This document shows positions 7,730 through 15,275 of a stretch of 15,527 bases of DNA, in pieces. A program made the translations under genes and the position numbers. The DNA comes from an uncultured Tidjanibacter sp. (lineage in GTDB: Bacteria > Bacteroidota > Bacteroidia > Bacteroidales > Rikenellaceae). Where the stretch lies: assembly GCA_934663885.1 (NCBI GenBank), contig CAKUKW010000025.1, positions 1 to 15,527 of the forward strand. The letters are read 5' to 3'. Positions within the stretch are counted from its first letter, which is position 1. Every line of letters starts with the position of its first letter. Under the pieces are notes generated by a model that worked only from the letters and a program-made list of their open reading frames with translations, was not told where the DNA came from and did no database searches.

Positions 7730-8602
7730 ATGACGAAAAATAAAGGATTGGGACGCGGCCTGGGGGCCATTTTCGAAGCTGAAGGAACTCCTTTCGGCCA
7801 GGACGCAAATCCCCTACTGGTGATGGAGGAGATAAAGATCGAGGCTGTCGTGCCCAATCCCAAGCAACCACGTTCGGTTTTCAATGAAGACGCTCTCGAA
7901 GAGCTTGCCGATTCCATCAAAACCCTGGGGCTTATCCAGCCTATCACGGTCAAAAGGGATAAAGGCGGGAAATATATAATAATCAGCGGGGAACGCCGTT
8001 GGCGCGCTTCGCAGCTTGCCGGACTCGCAACTATTCCGGCATATATAAGGGAGGCGGACGACCAGAACCTCCATGAAATGGCCCTGGTGGAAAATATCCA
8101 GAGGCAGGACCTCAACGTGATGGAGATCGCCATAAGCCTCCACAGGTTAATGGAAGAATGTAACCTTACACAGGATGCCGTTTCCTCACGTGTAGGTAAA
8201 AAGCGCTCTACCGTAGCAAATTATCTGCGGTTACTTTCTCTTCCGGTCGAGGTGCAGTCGGCCCTTAAACAGGACGCTATAACGATGGGGCATGCCAAGG
8301 CAATAGCAGCCGCTCCCGGGGAGTCCAGGATCGCAATACTTAAAAAGGTCATGCGTAAGAACCTTTCCGTAAGGCAGACTGAGGATTTAGTGAAAAAGTT
8401 TGAAGCCGGGCCCTTACAAAAACCGTTAGTTGCGGACGAGGAATTCCCCGACAGCTATACTCACCTTGCAGAAGAACTGTCTCGTCTTTTTACGGAAGAC
8501 GTAAAGATAAAAAAGAGTAAAGGCGGCGGTGGTAAAATCGTCATAGGTTTCTCTTCTGACAAGGATGTGGAGTCTTTCCTTGGAAAACTTGAAAAATTTT
8601 AG
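7730..8602 (+). CDS. parB: ParB/Spo0J chromosome-partitioning protein
   Basis: This 290-residue ParB is a CTP-dependent clamp that loads at parS sites and works with ParA. The N-terminus has the ParA-interaction peptide GLGRGLGAIF (6-15). The CTP-binding ParB/Srx-like domain covers about 35-125 with GERRWRA (87-93) and ENIQRQDLN (121-129). The DNA-binding HTH follows at about 146-165 (LTQDAVSSRVGKKRSTVANY). The C-terminal dimerisation domain (about 245-290) follows a lysine/glycine-rich linker (KKSKGGGGK). It lies 26 bases after parA and its stop is two bases before the next ATG. I found no convincing parS site in the window. Confidence 0.95.
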   Translation: MTKNKGLGRGLGAIFEAEGTPFGQDANPLLVMEEIKIEAVVPNPKQPRSVFNEDALEELADSIKTLGLIQPITVKRDKGGKYIIISGERRWRASQLAGLATIPAYIREADDQNLHEMALVENIQRQDLNVMEIAISLHRLMEECNLTQDAVSSRVGKKRSTVANYLRLLSLPVEVQSALKQDAITMGHAKAIAAAPGESRIAILKKVMRKNLSVRQTEDLVKKFEAGPLQKPLVADEEFPDSYTHLAEELSRLFTEDVKIKKSKGGGGKIVIGFSSDKDVESFLGKLEKF

Positions 8603-8604
8603 AA

Positions 8605-10128
8605 ATGTTTCGCGGGATCGGTATAAAAATAGCAGCTGTTTTATTTTGGGCTTTATCAGGCTCCTGCTCTACTATTTTCGCTCAGGAGGCTGATAGCGTT
8701 AAGGCGGGCTCCATGCTCCACGAATCCGTTTTCAAGCAGGACAGTATGGCTGTGGCAGGTATTTCTGTAATAGCCGGCGATACTCTCCCCAATAGTTTCG
8801 GTGCACTGCACAAAGCAGATACTTTAATTACTGCCTTCCCGGAAAGGGAACTTACGCGCAGGGAGAAGAAGGAGGCTCGTAAGTCCGCTAAAGCAGGTGT
8901 TCAGGGCCCGGCCCCGGCGCTGCCGCAGTCATTTAAGGTGGTTTCCGGGCATAAAGTAGAAACTGTAAAACCCGATTCTTTGATAGTTGATTCATTATCG
9001 ACGGGCATTCACGAAGACTCGATGCGATTTGTTGCAGGAGAGGCTCTCGATTCGATATTATTGTCCCACGGAATAAGGCCCGATTCGCTATTGCTGGCGC
9101 ATGGAATACGCAAGGATTCGACGGTTTCTGATTCTGTGCGTTACGAAATATTCAGGGGAGTTTACGAAACCATGCGCGATTCGACACTCACCGTGATCAA
9201 CACCCAGGGCGGGGATAGCCTGGCACTTTTTACAGGGACAGTCATACCCGACTCTCTTTTAAGCCGCAGGGAGTTTAGGGCAGCCCAGAGGGAAAGGAAC
9301 AGGGCGGATTCCACACTATATCTACATAATCCGTATTTCAAGGATACCCTTAGCTTCAATAAATTCAAACTTATATCCATGGTGGTTCCCGGTTTCGGCC
9401 AATTTTATAACCGCGATTACTGGAAGATACCTGTAATCTACGGAGTGGCCGGTACGGCTACCTATTTCGGGTTCCAGCAACATAAGAAATATAAGCATTA
9501 TAAGGAGATATACGACTACAGGGTTGCGGGTGGTTTCCCCCGGGATATGATAGACCCTATACAAAATAACATGATAATCCACAACACAGCAAGGCAATTG
9601 CTGTTCGGAGCTGCGATTGGGACATATATTTATATGGTCGGGGACGCGGTGGTCAGGTATCCGTCTGAAAATACTAGGGTACAGACAGCCACATGGCTCT
9701 CGGTCATTTGCCCGGGCGCCGGGCAGGTATACAATAAAAGCTACTGGCGGGTGCCGTTGGCGGTCGGCGGCCTGACGACTTTCCTCTATGTGGTGGACTG
9801 GAATAACAGGATTTACCAACGATGGAAAACGGCTTTTGAACTGGAAGCCGACGGGGATCCTAATACAATAAGCGAAGTCCCCGGTACTGACGTTAATACC
9901 TTGAAGACATATAAGGATAACGCGCGCCGCGCCAGGGATCTGTCCATAATACTGACGGGTGTCTGGTACCTTTTCAATATCATGGACGCCCATGTGGATG
10001 CCCACCTCAAAGTTTTCGACGTGAGCGACAACCTGGCTTGGAAACTGGAGCCGATGGTCGATAATTTTTATACGCATGCCACCGGAAACGTGAGTCTGGT
10101 CGGACTAAGTTTGAGTTATACTTTCTGA
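8605..10128 (+). CDS. DUF5683 domain membrane/envelope protein
   Basis: This 507-residue protein of unknown function has a signal peptide ending near STIFAQ (residue 27). Residues about 28-250 are a hydrophilic spacer rich in DS(L/M) motifs and include a near-perfect 11-residue tandem repeat (DSILLSHGIRP, 149-159; DSLLLAHGIRK, 160-170). The C-terminal half is the DUF5683 domain and contains the same hairpin twice: PGFGQFYNRDYWKIP at 262-276 and PGAGQVYNKSYWRVP at 370-384. Each is followed by a hydrophobic segment, resembling TM2-type sequences. The protein ends in LSLSYTF. The start lies two bases after parB and the stop one base before the transglycosylase gene, so the three are surely co-transcribed. 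A parB-DUF5683-mltD order is common in Bacteroidales. A role in the envelope is suggested by the signal peptide and position only. Confidence 0.85.
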   Translation: MFRGIGIKIAAVLFWALSGSCSTIFAQEADSVKAGSMLHESVFKQDSMAVAGISVIAGDTLPNSFGALHKADTLITAFPERELTRREKKEARKSAKAGVQGPAPALPQSFKVVSGHKVETVKPDSLIVDSLSTGIHEDSMRFVAGEALDSILLSHGIRPDSLLLAHGIRKDSTVSDSVRYEIFRGVYETMRDSTLTVINTQGGDSLALFTGTVIPDSLLSRREFRAAQRERNRADSTLYLHNPYFKDTLSFNKFKLISMVVPGFGQFYNRDYWKIPVIYGVAGTATYFGFQQHKKYKHYKEIYDYRVAGGFPRDMIDPIQNNMIIHNTARQLLFGAAIGTYIYMVGDAVVRYPSENTRVQTATWLSVICPGAGQVYNKSYWRVPLAVGGLTTFLYVVDWNNRIYQRWKTAFELEADGDPNTISEVPGTDVNTLKTYKDNARRARDLSIILTGVWYLFNIMDAHVDAHLKVFDVSDNLAWKLEPMVDNFYTHATGNVSLVGLSLSYTF

Positions 10129-10129
10129 T

Positions 10130-11458
10130 ATGAGCATATTTACTTTTTTAGCGGGATTTCTTTTATTGGCTTCACCGTCGGCTTCAAAGCCTGCGGGGGA
10201 AGAATCAGGTGAAGGAAATAACCGCACGGATATTCCGGCGGTAATAGAAGCCGTTTCCGAAGAAGGGGGTTCGATGGAACTCTTCTTTGACCACTCCTGT
10301 CCTGTGTATGATTCGCTCAGGCATGTATGGTACGAGCAGAATTCGCTCCTTGCTTTTGATAATTTCTTCGACAGCTTCATCGATATAAATGAAGACGAAT
10401 ACATTACCAGCGAGGTTCCCGATTCCGTATATGAGACCAGGCTTAAAATGATACTGTCGCCAGTGCCGCTTCCGTACAACGATGTTGTAAAGAGGTACAT
10501 CATAGCATATACGACCAAGAACAAAGCGCTTATGTGCCGTGTTCTGGGCAGGTCGCAGTATTATTTCCCGATGATAGAAGAGGAACTCGACCGCGCAGGA
10601 CTTCCGCTGGAGCTAAGGATGCTTCCTGTAGTGGAGTCGGCACTAACCCCGTCGGCGCGATCACATAAGCAAGCTGTGGGGCTGTGGCAGTTCATACTTC
10701 CGACAGGTAAAAGGTACGGTCTTGAAATAACCTCATTTATAGACCAGCGCAGGGAACCCGTTGCCGCGACAAGGGCTGCCATTGGATTCCTGGGCGATCT
10801 ATATAAAATATACGGCGACTGGTTGCTGGTGCTTGCCGCTTATAACTGCGGGCCCGGTAACGTTGATAAAGCACTTAAGAGGGCAGGCAGCGATGCCAGA
10901 AGCTTTTGGGATATATACCAATATCTGCCTAAAGAAACCAGGGGATATGTTCCTTCGTTCATAGGTGCTACATACGCTTATTATTACCACCGCCAGCATA
11001 ACCTGACGCCTGACGATTGCCCTATGCCCCTTGCCGTGGATACGATACAGGTCAACAGGGTCATGCATTTTGACCAGATAACATCTACTATTGGAACGTC
11101 GAAAGAGATGATTCAGGCCCTCAATCCCCAGTATATACGCGATATTGTCCCTGCTGTCGGCGGTAAGACATATTCATTGATACTGCCGATTGCTGATATG
11201 TCTAAATTCGTGGAGAACGAGCAGGTGATACTGGATAAGGATATGGTTTACCTTAGTGAATACCTCAAGCCGTCCAATATCGATCCCAATAAGAAGGAAT
11301 TTTCTCTGAGCTCATATACATATACTGTTAAGTCGGGCGACAACCTTTCTTCCATCGCCAAGAAAAACGGGGTGACTTCAAGCCAGATCATAAAGTGGAA
11401 CAATCTTAAGAATCCGGACAAATTGAAGATAGGGCAGAAACTCGAGATGTACCGTTAA
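10130..11458 (+). CDS. mltD: Membrane-bound lytic transglycosylase D-type with C-terminal LysM
   Basis: This 442-residue exported protein cleaves peptidoglycan glycan strands to give anhydro-muramyl ends. A signal peptide covers about 1-19. The SLT (lysozyme-like) domain covers about 145-260. It has the catalytic Glu169 in LPVVESAL, then AVGLWQF (182-188) and AAYNCGPGNV (236-245), all family hallmarks. A degenerate LysM-like segment lies around 305-352 (HFDQITSTIGTSKEMIQALN). A good C-terminal LysM follows at about 397-441 (YTVKSGDNLSSIAKKNGV), which should bind glycan. I see no lipobox, unlike E. coli MltD. The ATG lies one base after the DUF5683 stop; mnmE follows after 36 bases with no terminator between. 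Confidence 0.93.
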   Translation: MSIFTFLAGFLLLASPSASKPAGEESGEGNNRTDIPAVIEAVSEEGGSMELFFDHSCPVYDSLRHVWYEQNSLLAFDNFFDSFIDINEDEYITSEVPDSVYETRLKMILSPVPLPYNDVVKRYIIAYTTKNKALMCRVLGRSQYYFPMIEEELDRAGLPLELRMLPVVESALTPSARSHKQAVGLWQFILPTGKRYGLEITSFIDQRREPVAATRAAIGFLGDLYKIYGDWLLVLAAYNCGPGNVDKALKRAGSDARSFWDIYQYLPKETRGYVPSFIGATYAYYYHRQHNLTPDDCPMPLAVDTIQVNRVMHFDQITSTIGTSKEMIQALNPQYIRDIVPAVGGKTYSLILPIADMSKFVENEQVILDKDMVYLSEYLKPSNIDPNKKEFSLSSYTYTVKSGDNLSSIAKKNGVTSSQIIKWNNLKNPDKLKIGQKLEMYR

Positions 11459-11494
11459 GAACAATTATCATATTTTCAGGGTAGTATTTCCGTG

Positions 11495-12880
11495 ATGATA
11501 AACCGGTCATGTACTATTGTGGCTGTAGCTACTGCCTCAGGGGGGGCGTTGTCGTTGATCAGGATCAGCGGCTCTGACGCCGTTGATATTGCCTCCAGGG
11601 CGTTTCGTCCTGCCCGAAAGAAAAGTATAACGGAAGCAAAGGGATTTTCTATAATTTACGGTAACATCGTCGATGAGTCAGGTTTTTTTCTGGATGACGT
11701 GCTTGTTTCCGTATTCCGCTCACCTAATTCCTATACGGGGGAGGATATGATTGAAATCTCGTGTCATGGTTCCTCTTACATAGTCAGGAGTATTATAGAG
11801 TTGTTGATAAGGTACGGCGCGCGCGCTGCCGGTCCCGGTGAGTTTACAACGAGGGCGTTTCTGGGCGGAAAGATAGACCTTTCGCAGGCCGAAGCCGTGA
11901 CCGATATGATATCCTCGCACGACAGGGCGACACATTCTATGGCAGTAACCCAGATGAGGGGAGGATATTCCGCCGACCTTAAACATTTGCGTGGTGATCT
12001 GCTCCGTATCGCATCTTTGATTGAACTCGAGCTCGATTTTTCTGAGGAAGACGTGGAGTTTGCCGATCGAACCGAAATAGTCGCCCTCGCAAAATCAATT
12101 AACGGGAAAATAAATACCCTTATCGATTCTTTTTCATTGGGCAATGCTCTAAAGGAAGGCATAGGTGTGGCCATTATCGGCAGTCCGAATGTGGGCAAGT
12201 CGACGCTACTTAACGCTTTGCTGAACGATGACAGGGCGATGGTTTCCGATATAGCGGGAACGACCAGGGATGTTATCGAAGAGAGAATCACCATTGATGG
12301 GGTAGAGTACCGCTTTATAGATACTGCGGGGATAAGGGATAGCGCCGACGAACTTGAACGGATGGGCATGGAACGTACTTTTCGCAGCCTTGAAAAAGCG
12401 GCAGTGATACTTTATGTATTTGACGGCAGCTCTGCAATTACGGCTTCTGAAATTGAAAAAGAGATTGAAGCCCTTCCGATAGTGGAATCACAAAAGGTAT
12501 GCATTATCCTCAATAAGTCTGATATGGGAAATGGAGGTGCTGAAAGAACGGGGTCCGGCACACATTATCGGGTAATCTCTATTTCTGCAAAATACGGGAT
12601 TAATATTAAAGCCGTTACGGACTACCTCGGAAGTCTGGTGGATGCAGATGCCGCATTGCGCGGTGATACTGTAGTATCCAATACGCGCCATTACGAGGCT
12701 CTCTTGAGAAGCAAAGAGTCTTTGGAGATGCTTATAGACGGCATTGAATCCGGGCTTTCCGGAGATTTGGTTTCGCAAGAAATAAAAGAGGCCCTTTACT
12801 GGCTCGGAACGATAACCGGCGAAATAACCACCGATGAAATCCTCGGTGAAATATTCTCAAAATTCTGCATCGGCAAATAG
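11495..12880 (+). CDS. mnmE: tRNA uridine-5-carboxymethylaminomethyl(34) modification GTPase
   Basis: This 461-residue GTPase acts with MnmG to modify U34 of certain tRNAs. Numbering is from the ATG at 11495. The N-terminal folate-binding domain runs to about 120 (with CHGSSYIVRS and GPGEFTTRAFLGGKIDL). The helical domain is interrupted by the G domain, with P-loop GSPNVGKST (229-237), GTTRD (255-259), DTAG (276-279) and NKSD (340-343). The C-terminus carries the invariant CIGK (458-461) whose Cys is essential in the family. A GTG at 11492 directly precedes the ATG and could be the start, adding one residue. The gene is complete up to the stop, although a mobile element seems to begin just downstream. 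A hairpin terminator starts 44 bases after the stop. Confidence 0.96.
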   Translation: MINRSCTIVAVATASGGALSLIRISGSDAVDIASRAFRPARKKSITEAKGFSIIYGNIVDESGFFLDDVLVSVFRSPNSYTGEDMIEISCHGSSYIVRSIIELLIRYGARAAGPGEFTTRAFLGGKIDLSQAEAVTDMISSHDRATHSMAVTQMRGGYSADLKHLRGDLLRIASLIELELDFSEEDVEFADRTEIVALAKSINGKINTLIDSFSLGNALKEGIGVAIIGSPNVGKSTLLNALLNDDRAMVSDIAGTTRDVIEERITIDGVEYRFIDTAGIRDSADELERMGMERTFRSLEKAAVILYVFDGSSAITASEIEKEIEALPIVESQKVCIILNKSDMGNGGAERTGSGTHYRVISISAKYGINIKAVTDYLGSLVDADAALRGDTVVSNTRHYEALLRSKESLEMLIDGIESGLSGDLVSQEIKEALYWLGTITGEITTDEILGEIFSKFCIGK

Positions 12881-12889
12881 CCGACGCTG

Positions 12890-12923
12890 AACAACAAATT
12901 ACATCCCGTAACAACAATTTGTT
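12890..12923. repeat. AACAACAA direct repeat and 8-bp inverted repeat after mnmE
   Basis: AACAACAA occurs at 12890-12897 and 12910-12917, exactly 20 bases apart. AACAAATT (12893-12900) and AATTTGTT (12916-12923) form an inverted pair. A reversed copy, GTTGTTT, lies beyond the terminator at 12948-12954. The position between mnmE and the integrase cassette makes this a candidate for part of the left attachment site. The 15-base spacer is longer than a usual crossover region. Confidence 0.4.
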
Positions 12924-12954
12924 AGGCGCTCATAATGAGCGCCTTTCGTTGTTT
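12924..12954 (+). terminator. Rho-independent-type terminator of mnmE
   Basis: AGGCGCTCAT (12924-12933) and ATGAGCGCCT (12935-12944) are perfect inverse copies around a single base, giving a GC-rich stem with a small AT loop. A T-rich tail (TTCGTTGTTT) follows. It lies 44 bases after the mnmE stop and closes the parA-mnmE transcript. Confidence 0.75.
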
Positions 12955-13064
12955 GCACTTTTCCGTTATTCTTCCGTATCGCGTGTTCCTCACCGCGGTT
13001 TTCGCCCTCATTTGGCCCTGCCCGGTTTTTTGCTGTCACATCATACCTCAGACAGTGGAGAATC
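12955..13064. other. Non-coding stretch at the probable left end of the mobile element
   Basis: No credible gene lies between the terminator and the iterated repeats; the plus-strand frame here starts with a TTG and has no recognisable product. The boundary between host DNA and element must lie in or near here, or at the mnmE 3' end. I see no second copy of any part of it in the window. Confidence 0.3.
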
Positions 13065-13118
13065 TTTACGCCATTTTACGTCAGTTTACACGGTTTTACG
13101 ATTAATAAGCGCCGTAAA
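13065..13118 (+). promoter_or_regulatory. Array of four 10-bp-phased TTTACG repeats plus inverted copy
   Basis: TTTACG, TTTACG, TTTACA and TTTACG start at 13065, 13075, 13085 and 13095, an exact 10-base period, so all lie on the same face of the helix. An inverted copy, CGTAAA, is at 13113-13118 and its last base is the A of the ATG of the following HTH gene. The arrangement suggests cooperative binding by a repeated-module protein: an operator for autoregulation, or arm-type or excisionase sites next to an attachment site. Confidence 0.6.
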
Positions 13119-14026
13119 TGAGCAGTAACATTGAGATTACAAGGATTTGTGAGCTCTGCGGCGTCAAATTTACCGCGCGTAAAACCACCACCCGATTCTG
13201 TTCTCACAAGTGTTCCTCAACAGCATATAAAGCCCGGAAAAGGAACAAACTTGTCGGTCAAGTAAAGGAGAGAACTGAAAAAGAAATCCATAACTTCAAG
13301 TTGGCCGAAGTTCAGATCAAACCGATTTTGACTATTACCGAAGCGTCGCTGTTGATTGGTGTCAGCCGCCCTACAATTTATGCTTACCTGAGGAACAAAG
13401 AACTTAAAGGTCTACGGCTCGGCAGCAAGACATTTATCCGGCTCAACGAAATTTATAAAAAATTCGATGCCGTTGATGCCAATTCATTCAAACCTATTTC
13501 AACTCAACTCCCTATTCTTGATACGTACACCGTAGACCAGATCAAAGAAAAGTATTCGGCCTCGGGATCGTGGATTTATAAGGTTGTCAAAACTGAGAAT
13601 ATTCCTAAAACAATGCACAGGGGACGGGCATATTACAGTGCCAAGCATATTGACAAGCATTTTGCTAAACAGCAAAAGCATCCTGAAATATCGGAATGGT
13701 ACACTGCAGAAGAGATTACGAAGAAATTCGGGATGACTCCCGCCGCTATTCACTCATTTGTATATGAGAATGCCATTCCTCACAAAAAGGAAGGCCGAAA
13801 CGCGCTGTATTCCAAACTGCATTTTGACGTGACGAAGGGCATATCACATCCTCCGGTACCTCATTACTACAGCGTAGAAGAGGCAATGGAGACATATAAC
13901 CTTACGCGGGACTCTTTATACAATATCGTCAAACGTAACAACATAACGAAAATCAAGGTCGGACGATGCATAAAAATCTCCCGACATGAACTTGACAAAA
14001 TTTTTGAACAACCAATAATATATTAA
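13118..14026 (+). CDS. Zinc-ribbon protein with four MerR/excisionase-like HTH modules
   Basis: This 302-residue predicted DNA-binding protein lies just upstream of the integrase. The N-terminus has four cysteines (Cys11, Cys14, Cys28, Cys32; CxxC-x13-CxxxC) that suggest a small zinc ribbon. Four HTH_17/excisionase-like modules follow at about 70-116 (LTITEASLLIGVSRPTIYAYL), 135-183 (YTVDQIKEKYSASGSWIYKVV), 193-238 (YTAEEITKKFGMTPAAIHSFV) and 248-296 (YSVEEAMETYNLTRDSLYNIV). Their spacing is about 56-64 residues, and each ends in a short wing-like segment. Proteins of this build commonly precede tyrosine integrases in Bacteroidales mobile elements. Likely roles are excisionase, directionality factor or repressor of the integrase gene, which starts four bases after its stop. 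The ATG overlaps an inverted TTTACG copy, which suggests autoregulation. The function is inferred, not shown. Confidence 0.8.
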   Translation: MSSNIEITRICELCGVKFTARKTTTRFCSHKCSSTAYKARKRNKLVGQVKERTEKEIHNFKLAEVQIKPILTITEASLLIGVSRPTIYAYLRNKELKGLRLGSKTFIRLNEIYKKFDAVDANSFKPISTQLPILDTYTVDQIKEKYSASGSWIYKVVKTENIPKTMHRGRAYYSAKHIDKHFAKQQKHPEISEWYTAEEITKKFGMTPAAIHSFVYENAIPHKKEGRNALYSKLHFDVTKGISHPPVPHYYSVEEAMETYNLTRDSLYNIVKRNNITKIKVGRCIKISRHELDKIFEQPIIY

Positions 14027-14030
14027 AACT

Positions 14031-15152
14031 ATGGCGACAAAAGTAAAATTGCGGCGCAAGCCGATCACGCAAGGACGTGAAACACTCTATCTGGATTATT
14101 ATCCGCCGATCCGTGACCCGGAAACGATGAAGATGATTCACAAGGAATACCTGGGCATATATATCTTCCATGAACCACAAAATGAAATCCAGCGGGAGTA
14201 TAATGCCGACATGTTGCTGAAAGCTGAGGCTATTCAGGCGATGCGTATCCAAGCGGTAATCAACGAGGAGTATGGCTTTCTCGATAAACGCAAACAGAAA
14301 GGCGATTTCCTTGCCTATTTCCGGAGCTTTCTGATGAAGAAAGACCCGAAGTGGAAAATGGTTTACGCCCACTTCGAGAAGTTCACCAAAGGTAAGTGTA
14401 CTTTCGGGGAAGTCAATGTCGATCTCTGCCGAAAGTTCCGCGAGTACCTGTTGAATGCAAACCAACTCAAATTTTCCAAAAAGAAACTGGAGCGTAATTC
14501 GGCTGCCGGATATTATTCGACGTTCCGGGGACTGTTGAAGATCGCCTACCGGGACAAGATGATCCGGGAGAACGTCAACGACTTCCTCGAGAAGATCGAG
14601 TATAAAGATGTGAAGAAAGAGTTTCTGACCGCCGAGGAATTGGGGCGATTGGCAAATACTCCATGTGAGATTCCAGTTCTCAAAGCTGCATCGCTATTTG
14701 CCTGCCTTACAGGGTTACGGATCAGTGACATATTAAAGCTCGATTGGAAACACATCGTCCCGGCGCAAGACGGCGGTTACTGTATGCGCCTCAGAACTGA
14801 AAAGACCGAAACCGAAACTACTCTACCTATAAGTGATGAAGCGTTAGAATTATGCGGTGAACGTGCAACAGGTAAAGTATTCAAGGGGCTTGAGCGAAGC
14901 ATGATCCAGCATCCCCTACATAAATGGCTCAAGTCGGCCGGCATAGAGAAGCACATAACATTCCACTGCTTTCGGCACACGTTCGCCACCCTACAGATAG
15001 CCCTCGGCACGGATATTTTTACTATCAGCAAGATGCTTACCCACAAGAACGTCTCAACGACCCAGATTTACGCAGAACTGGTTAATGAGAAGAAACGGGA
15101 GTCTGCCAACAAAATTTCTTTGAAAAAGATAATGGACAATAACGAGTGTTAA
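14031..15152 (+). CDS. int: Tyrosine-type site-specific integrase
   Basis: This 373-residue tyrosine recombinase of the Bacteroidota mobile-element type should integrate and excise the element. An N-terminal arm-binding-like segment (about 1-85) is rich in basic residues. A SAM-like core-binding domain covers about 90-192 and the catalytic domain about 195-355. Visible catalytic residues are Arg230 (TGLRISD), a Lys in the RTEKTE beta turn (about 257-258), His312 and Arg315 (HCFRH), His338 (LTHKN) and Tyr347 (TQIYAEL), so it looks active. It starts four bases after the HTH gene, as a two-gene unit. None of its roughly twenty Arg codons is AGG, whereas parB and other host genes use AGG often, which supports foreign origin. 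TAA is followed directly by TAG. Confidence 0.93.
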   Translation: MATKVKLRRKPITQGRETLYLDYYPPIRDPETMKMIHKEYLGIYIFHEPQNEIQREYNADMLLKAEAIQAMRIQAVINEEYGFLDKRKQKGDFLAYFRSFLMKKDPKWKMVYAHFEKFTKGKCTFGEVNVDLCRKFREYLLNANQLKFSKKKLERNSAAGYYSTFRGLLKIAYRDKMIRENVNDFLEKIEYKDVKKEFLTAEELGRLANTPCEIPVLKAASLFACLTGLRISDILKLDWKHIVPAQDGGYCMRLRTEKTETETTLPISDEALELCGERATGKVFKGLERSMIQHPLHKWLKSAGIEKHITFHCFRHTFATLQIALGTDIFTISKMLTHKNVSTTQIYAELVNEKKRESANKISLKKIMDNNEC

Positions 15153-15275
15153 TAGTCTGATATAAAAGCCAATACAGTTCAGATAACAGTGCCGGAAATA
15201 ATTCTTTTTGCCTTTCTCTAAACAATGGCATGTTGGCTCCTCTATTCTTAAATATAACCAATTAATTCAGAGAGT
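15153..15275 (+). other. Spacer between integrase and the second HTH gene
   Basis: The stretch is AT-rich and non-coding. It has no full TAnnTTTG match, no hairpin with a T tail, and no TTTACG repeat. Its length is enough to hold a promoter for the HTH gene, but I cannot point to one. Confidence 0.3.

Noticed and set aside
6918..7871. 317-codon open frame on the minus strand across parA
   Set aside because: It lies antisense to a parA with all ATPase motifs, and its product shows no recognisable domain; it is a shadow of codon bias.
8604..8621. parS-like TGTTTCGCGGGATCGG at the start of the DUF5683 gene
   Set aside because: Only about 10 of 16 positions match the parS consensus and the right half-site is lost; the other CACGTG-centred candidate near 8187 is also poor.
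9322..10077. 251-codon minus-strand frame within the DUF5683 gene
   Set aside because: It is antisense to a gene with clear duplicated motifs and tight operon spacing, with no family features of its own.
12947..12956. CTnDOT-like core (GTAnnTTTGC) in CGTTGTTTGC
   Set aside because: The match is incomplete (no GTA), and the T-rich tail of the terminator explains it.
12919..13128. 69-codon plus-strand frame between mnmE and the HTH gene
   Set aside because: It has a TTG start inside the terminator, overlaps the repeat array, and shows no recognisable sequence.
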